Assembly: GCA_964603155.1 (NCBI GenBank)
Contig: CAZRTZ010000055.1
Location: 1 to 17,099 of the forward strand
Source of the DNA: VAUL01 sp964603155
GTDB taxonomy: Bacteria; Desulfobacterota; Desulfuromonadia; Desulfuromonadales; BM103
DNA: 17,099 bases
Direction of reading: 5' to 3'
Shown here one piece after another: positions 15,096 to 17,099 of the stretch. Below the pieces are notes generated by a model that searched no databases, had not been told where the DNA came from, and saw only the letters and a program-made list of their open reading frames with translations. The position numbers and the translations under genes were made by a program. Positions within the stretch are counted from its first letter, which is position 1; each line of letters begins with the position of its first letter.

Positions 15096-15176
15096 CGACT
15101 TAAATGAGGCGCCGGGCAACCACCTCTGAATAAACCCGCCAGCTTATGCCCGGTCGCCTCGATTTTCTTGTTATCC
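15090..15176 (-). other. attC-like integron recombination site 3
   Basis: On the - strand: R'' side GGATAAC (15176-15170, only TAAC fits), a 9-base spacer, L'' arm 15160-15147 (GAGGCGACCGGGCA), a 28-base centre, L' arm 15118-15106 (TGCCCGGCGCCTC), a 9-base spacer, and a perfect R' box GTTGGAT (15096-15090). The 13 bases of L' pair fully with L'' with one extra unpaired A on L''. It forms the upstream boundary of the cupin cassette and should end a further cassette lying to the right. Confidence 0.78.
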
Positions 15177-15180
15177 GCGG

Positions 15181-15227
15181 TTTCTCATTTTTCCTGGGTC
15201 ATGAGAAAGCCTGCCCGGATGGCAGGC
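15181..15227. terminator. Two adjacent hairpins, possible terminator
   Basis: TTTCTCAT (15181-15188) pairs exactly with ATGAGAAA (15201-15208), and immediately next GCCTGCC (15209-15215) pairs with GGCAGGC (15221-15227) over a 5-base loop. On the - strand the GC-rich stem is followed by CTTTCTC, so it could end leftward transcripts just before attC-like site 3. The T-run is short and no certain - strand gene precedes it. Confidence 0.45.
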
Positions 15228-15282
15228 GGGATTTCTGTGCTCAAAAAGCAGTAGTCCTTGACACGATTTTGCTTGACTCGAA

Positions 15283-15310
15283 TTGCATCATGAAAGACAT
15301 GCGCTACAAT
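15283..15310 (+). promoter_or_regulatory. Sigma-70-like promoter for the COG4315-type gene
   Basis: A -35 TTGCAT (15283-15288), 16-bp spacer and -10 TACAAT (15305-15310) lie 69 bp before the ATG at 15379. A repeated CTTGAC (15257-15262 and 15272-15277, 15 bp apart) just upstream could be an operator or chance. Confidence 0.5.
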
Positions 15311-15378
15311 GGCCGAGTGGGAAAGTAGGGCTTCCGGATTCACGTTATGGGTGAGGTTTAAACTCAAGGAGTAAGGCC

Positions 15379-15792
15379 ATGAAAGTATTCGTGACGCTGA
15401 TAGTTGCAGCATTACTGGCACTTCCAACGGCAGCATTGGCCAACCACCACGCGGTCAAAATTTCGAAAAAGGAAGGAGTCGGAAACTACATCACCGACGC
15501 TGAGGGGAAAACGCTATACTGGTTCAAGAAAGACTCTCCGGGTCAGAGTGCCTGCGCTGGACCGTGTGTAGAGAAGTGGCCACTATATTTCCGTGAAGCA
15601 GTAGCGGCGCCAGAGGGGGCCGATCTTAAGGATTTCTCCACCATCACTCGTGCAGACGGCAAGTCGCAGACGACCTTCCGCGGCTATCCCCTCTACTACT
15701 GGATCAATGACGCCAAAGCGGGCGACACGAATGGCCAGGGCGTTAACAGCGTCTGGTACGTGGTTGACCCGGCAAACTTCCCACCCAAATAA
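15379..15792 (+). CDS. Secreted COG4315-type protein (PF03640 repeats)
   Basis: 137 residues; the ATG at 15379 has AAGGAG nine bases upstream. A signal peptide runs to ALA at residue 21 (mature N-terminus NHHAV). The mature protein holds the 'secreted repeat of unknown function' pattern twice: VGNYITDAEGKTLYWFKKDSPGQSAC with GPCVEKWPLY, and later FRGYPLYYWINDAKAGDTNGQGVNSVWYVVDP. Two Cys in the first unit probably form a disulphide. The biochemical role of the family is not established. It has its own promoter and a terminator 25 bp after the stop and runs opposite to the attC-oriented genes around it. It could be a cassette gene in reverse orientation or a separate insertion. Confidence 0.88.
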   Translation: MKVFVTLIVAALLALPTAALANHHAVKISKKEGVGNYITDAEGKTLYWFKKDSPGQSACAGPCVEKWPLYFREAVAAPEGADLKDFSTITRADGKSQTTFRGYPLYYWINDAKAGDTNGQGVNSVWYVVDPANFPPK

Positions 15793-15816
15793 GCAGACAA
15801 AACGAAGTTGCAACCC

Positions 15817-15845
15817 AAGGCCGGGGCTCCCACCTCGGCCTTTCC
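15817..15845 (+). terminator. Rho-independent terminator of the COG4315-type gene
   Basis: AAGGCCG (15817-15823) pairs with CGGCCTT (15836-15842), with a G-rich/C-rich inner part, followed by a short T-run. It lies 25 bp after the stop at 15792. Confidence 0.7.
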
Positions 15846-16084
15846 ATTTGCGACCCCACTCCATAGTCATATGTTGTTTCCCAATATTTAACGGTACCAA
15901 CAAAGACCTTCGGGGTGTTTTTGGCAGTGCCGTTGCCATGCAAGACGGCCACCTGGGTCTCCAGGTGGCCGCAGTTTTCGATGTCGTAAATATGGCGGTC
16001 AGTTAGACGCCGGTTTCTGCCTCAGAACCCGTGACAAATAAGGCATTAAGCCTATCTTAACCAACTTTAACAATTTTAAGATTG
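15846..16084. other. Gene-free stretch with one strong hairpin
   Basis: No supportable gene is seen. The stretch holds the perfect hairpin at 15946-15971 and two core-box-like heptamers, GTTAAAT (- strand, 15892-15886) and GTCTAAC (- strand, 16008-16002). Their inner arms do not pair well, so a fourth attC is not claimed. Sequence next to 16084 is AT-rich. Confidence 0.4.
15946..15978. terminator. Perfect 11-bp hairpin followed by T-run
   Basis: CGGCCACCTGG (15946-15956) pairs without mismatch with CCAGGTGGCCG (15961-15971) across the loop GTCT, and CAGTTTT follows on the + strand. Good stem and T-run for a terminator. No + strand gene is directly upstream except the COG4315-type gene, which already has its own terminator, so it may instead belong to an unrecognised small RNA or to a recombination site. 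Confidence 0.55.
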
Positions 16085-16519
16085 TCATGTTCCTGATACA
16101 AATCGAACGGATTCCTTTATTCTTTCAGAGCATTCTTCTACCCATTTTCCGATTTCTGATAAACGAAATGGCTTAACAATGTGATGGCAGCCAAAAATCA
16201 TCATTGCATCTTTTACTTCTTTAGCAACACCTGTGCTCATCACGGCCTTGTTTTTAACTAAAACTTTGCACCCACGTCGTTTTTGCAACTGCAAAAAATC
16301 GAAAGCGCAGACTTTCGGCATTTCCATGTCGATTATAACAATGTCGCTGCAAGGTTTTTCTCGAGAACATCGACAGTCTTCGTCTAAGAGATTACGAAAA
16401 AGCGGGCAAAATGTTGGGTCTTTAAATGTTAAAACACTGTGACCAAGCCTCGTCAGATATGCTTGTAGCAACCCTTGCATCTCTGTGTCATTGTCAATAA
16501 CAATAATGTCTAGTTTCAT
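16085..16519 (-). CDS. Stand-alone response regulator receiver with cysteine cluster
   Basis: 144 residues. One receiver (REC) domain only: Asp9-Asn10-Asp11 at the first strand (Asn replaces one acid of the usual pair), phospho-acceptor Asp64 in IIDMEMP, Ser95/Thr96 in MSTG and Lys116 in VKPF. Between helix 1 and strand 3 sits a Cys-rich insert with Cys38, 49, 51 and 57 (CPLF, CRC, PC), followed by Cys71, Cys84 and Cys111. Similar Cys-bearing receivers occur, as far as I recall, in Geobacter-type bacteria; the cysteines could bind zinc or an Fe-S cluster. No output domain. It starts 49 bp after the upstream gene on the same strand, so one operon is likely. The sequence is AT-rich compared with the left block. 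Confidence 0.88.
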   Translation of the reverse strand: MKLDIIVIDNDTEMQGLLQAYLTRLGHSVLTFKDPTFCPLFRNLLDEDCRCSREKPCSDIVIIDMEMPKVCAFDFLQLQKRRGCKVLVKNKAVMSTGVAKEVKDAMMIFGCHHIVKPFRLSEIGKWVEECSERIKESVRFVSGT

Positions 16520-16568
16520 GTTAAAATCTCAATTCGGTCAAAACTTTCAAGTATAAGCAACTTTCTTA

Positions 16569-16940
16569 TCAACATAACCATTCAATCGCATCTTCTCGAC
16601 ACGGAAACAACCGTACGTTCCAGTTTCTGTTTCTACAGGCATTTTCAAAAAATCTTGCCGCAAATCTGGACTTTTCCGACCCAGGCTGGATCAGGGCTAT
16701 TCGACTGGAGCGGCACAAGCCTTCGTTCAAAAATTGTTTTGCAGGAATATTGTAAATTTCCGTCAGAGAAGCCAAAAACTCCACATCGCGCGCATCAATA
16801 AGAAACCCAAGAGTGCCTTTTTTATCCGCAAGGGAAATACATTTTGAGGTCATTTCTCGCATATCCTGGCCGCTAGTTGCCCCGCGACAAATCGCTTCAA
16901 CGATTTTTTGCTCGGCGTCGAATTTTACTTCCCAGGACAT
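16569..16940 (-). CDS. SpoIIAA/STAS-like protein of unknown function
   Basis: 123 residues from the ATG at 16940, chosen because GGGAGG lies five bases upstream; an ATG at 16970 in the same frame has no such site. The protein opens with a short beta pair (WEVKFDAEQKIVEAICRG), then alternating helices and strands with LGFLIDARDVEF and SRIALIQPGSE, and ends DAIEWLC. This fits the small alpha/beta SpoIIAA/SEC14-like (STAS) fold, often found beside regulators in Desulfuromonadales; the fold call is by pattern memory. No catalytic motif is evident. It probably heads an operon with the receiver protein and might act as its regulatory partner. Confidence 0.75.
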   Translation of the reverse strand: MSWEVKFDAEQKIVEAICRGATSGQDMREMTSKCISLADKKGTLGFLIDARDVEFLASLTEIYNIPAKQFLNEGLCRSSRIALIQPGSEKSRFAARFFENACRNRNWNVRLFPCREDAIEWLC

Positions 16941-17099
16941 GTTAGCCTCCCAACTCCCATCACGCAGCACAGGCTTCTGAACTTCACCTCAGCGACGAGA
17001 AAATATCCGTGTACCCGCCAGTAAAATGCGTGAGTACTCACTATTTTTTCGGGGAAAATTTTTATGCTCTAGCCCCTTGCAGACACGCCTCTATAAGCA
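16941..17099. other. Upstream region of the SpoIIAA-like/receiver operon
   Basis: Apart from the GGGAGG ribosome-binding site (16946-16951), the region is AT-rich with runs of A and T near 17040-17066. It probably carries the - strand promoter, but no hexamer pair is clear enough to place it. No gene starts here within the window. Confidence 0.35.

Noticed and set aside
15258..15286. TTGACA as -35 of the COG4315-type gene
   Set aside because: At 17-bp spacing the -10 would be AATTGC, a poor match; the TTGCAT/TACAAT pair is better.
15185..15436. Open frame of 83 codons on the - strand ending just before attC-like site 3
   Set aside because: The position suits a cassette ORF, but it runs through two hairpins and the promoter and start of the COG4315-type gene, and the protein looks random.
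15850..15980. Cyclic-di-GMP (GEMM) riboswitch, considered because of the ATGCAAGAC and paired CCTGG elements
   Set aside because: The conserved core sequence around GCAAAGCC and the GGTAG segment are absent, and no gene follows on that strand.
15886..16008. Possible fourth attC: GTCTAAC and GTTAAAT boxes on the - strand, 123 bp apart
   Set aside because: Both boxes fit the consensus, but the adjacent L''/L' stretches do not pair, unlike the other three sites.
1..17099. CRISPR arrays, tRNA or rRNA genes, transposase genes
   Set aside because: No regularly spaced direct repeats, no tRNA-like T-loop or anticodon patterns and no transposase frames were found on reading the window.

Overview
The window joins a long, GC-rich, chromosome-like block (about 1-12825, all genes on the + strand) to a visibly more AT-rich accessory block (about 12830-17099, genes mostly on the - strand). 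The style of the genes suggests a Gram-negative anaerobe of the Desulfuromonadales type (Geobacter/Desulfuromonas/Pelobacter relatives). The pointers are an AsmA-type envelope protein, lipoproteins, a cysteine-rich receiver protein and a SpoIIAA/STAS-like protein of a kind I associate with that group. The taxonomic call is inference from memory of these families; no marker gene proves it.

GC-rich block: (1) the C-terminal part of an AsmA-like protein, cut by the window edge; (2) a tightly coupled pair, a radical SAM protein with a helix-hairpin-helix tail (TIGR03916 type) and its standard partner (TIGR03915 type), a predicted but functionally unassigned DNA repair/modification module; (3) a patatin-like lipoprotein; (4) a GT-A-like protein of unknown role; (5) a small alpha/beta hydrolase; (6) TlyA rRNA methyltransferase, a CobM-like tetrapyrrole methylase and a U32 'peptidase' rich in cysteines, in overlapping or abutting frames; (7) a YhaN/RecF-like ATPase with two membrane segments inside its coiled coil, overlapping a HIT protein; (8) a shortened RelA/SpoT homologue with an intact hydrolase centre but an apparently dead synthetase and no ACT domain, overlapping a secreted polysaccharide deacetylase.

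Accessory block: the most interesting structure is a set of three attC-like recombination sites (13150-13253, 14567-14691, 15090-15176), all in the same - strand orientation. Each has R''/R' core boxes and long complementary L''/L' arms with unpaired extra bases on one arm, as in integron attC sites. The cupin cassette is delimited with base precision: it starts with TTGGAT at 15095 and its attC carries the exact complement (ATCCAAC) in the R'' box. The next stretch carries a cytochrome P460 gene and a small lipoprotein gene; its attC R'' box (GCCTAAC) matches a TTAGGC just upstream of P460. No integrase is in the window. By cassette orientation the platform would lie beyond the right end, or this is an attC cluster lacking an integrase. 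The cupin gene is broken by an in-frame TAA.

Inside or beside this array a COG4315-type secreted protein is encoded on the opposite (+) strand with its own promoter and terminator. At the far right two - strand genes form a likely operon: a SpoIIAA/STAS-like protein followed by a stand-alone response regulator receiver with a cysteine cluster.
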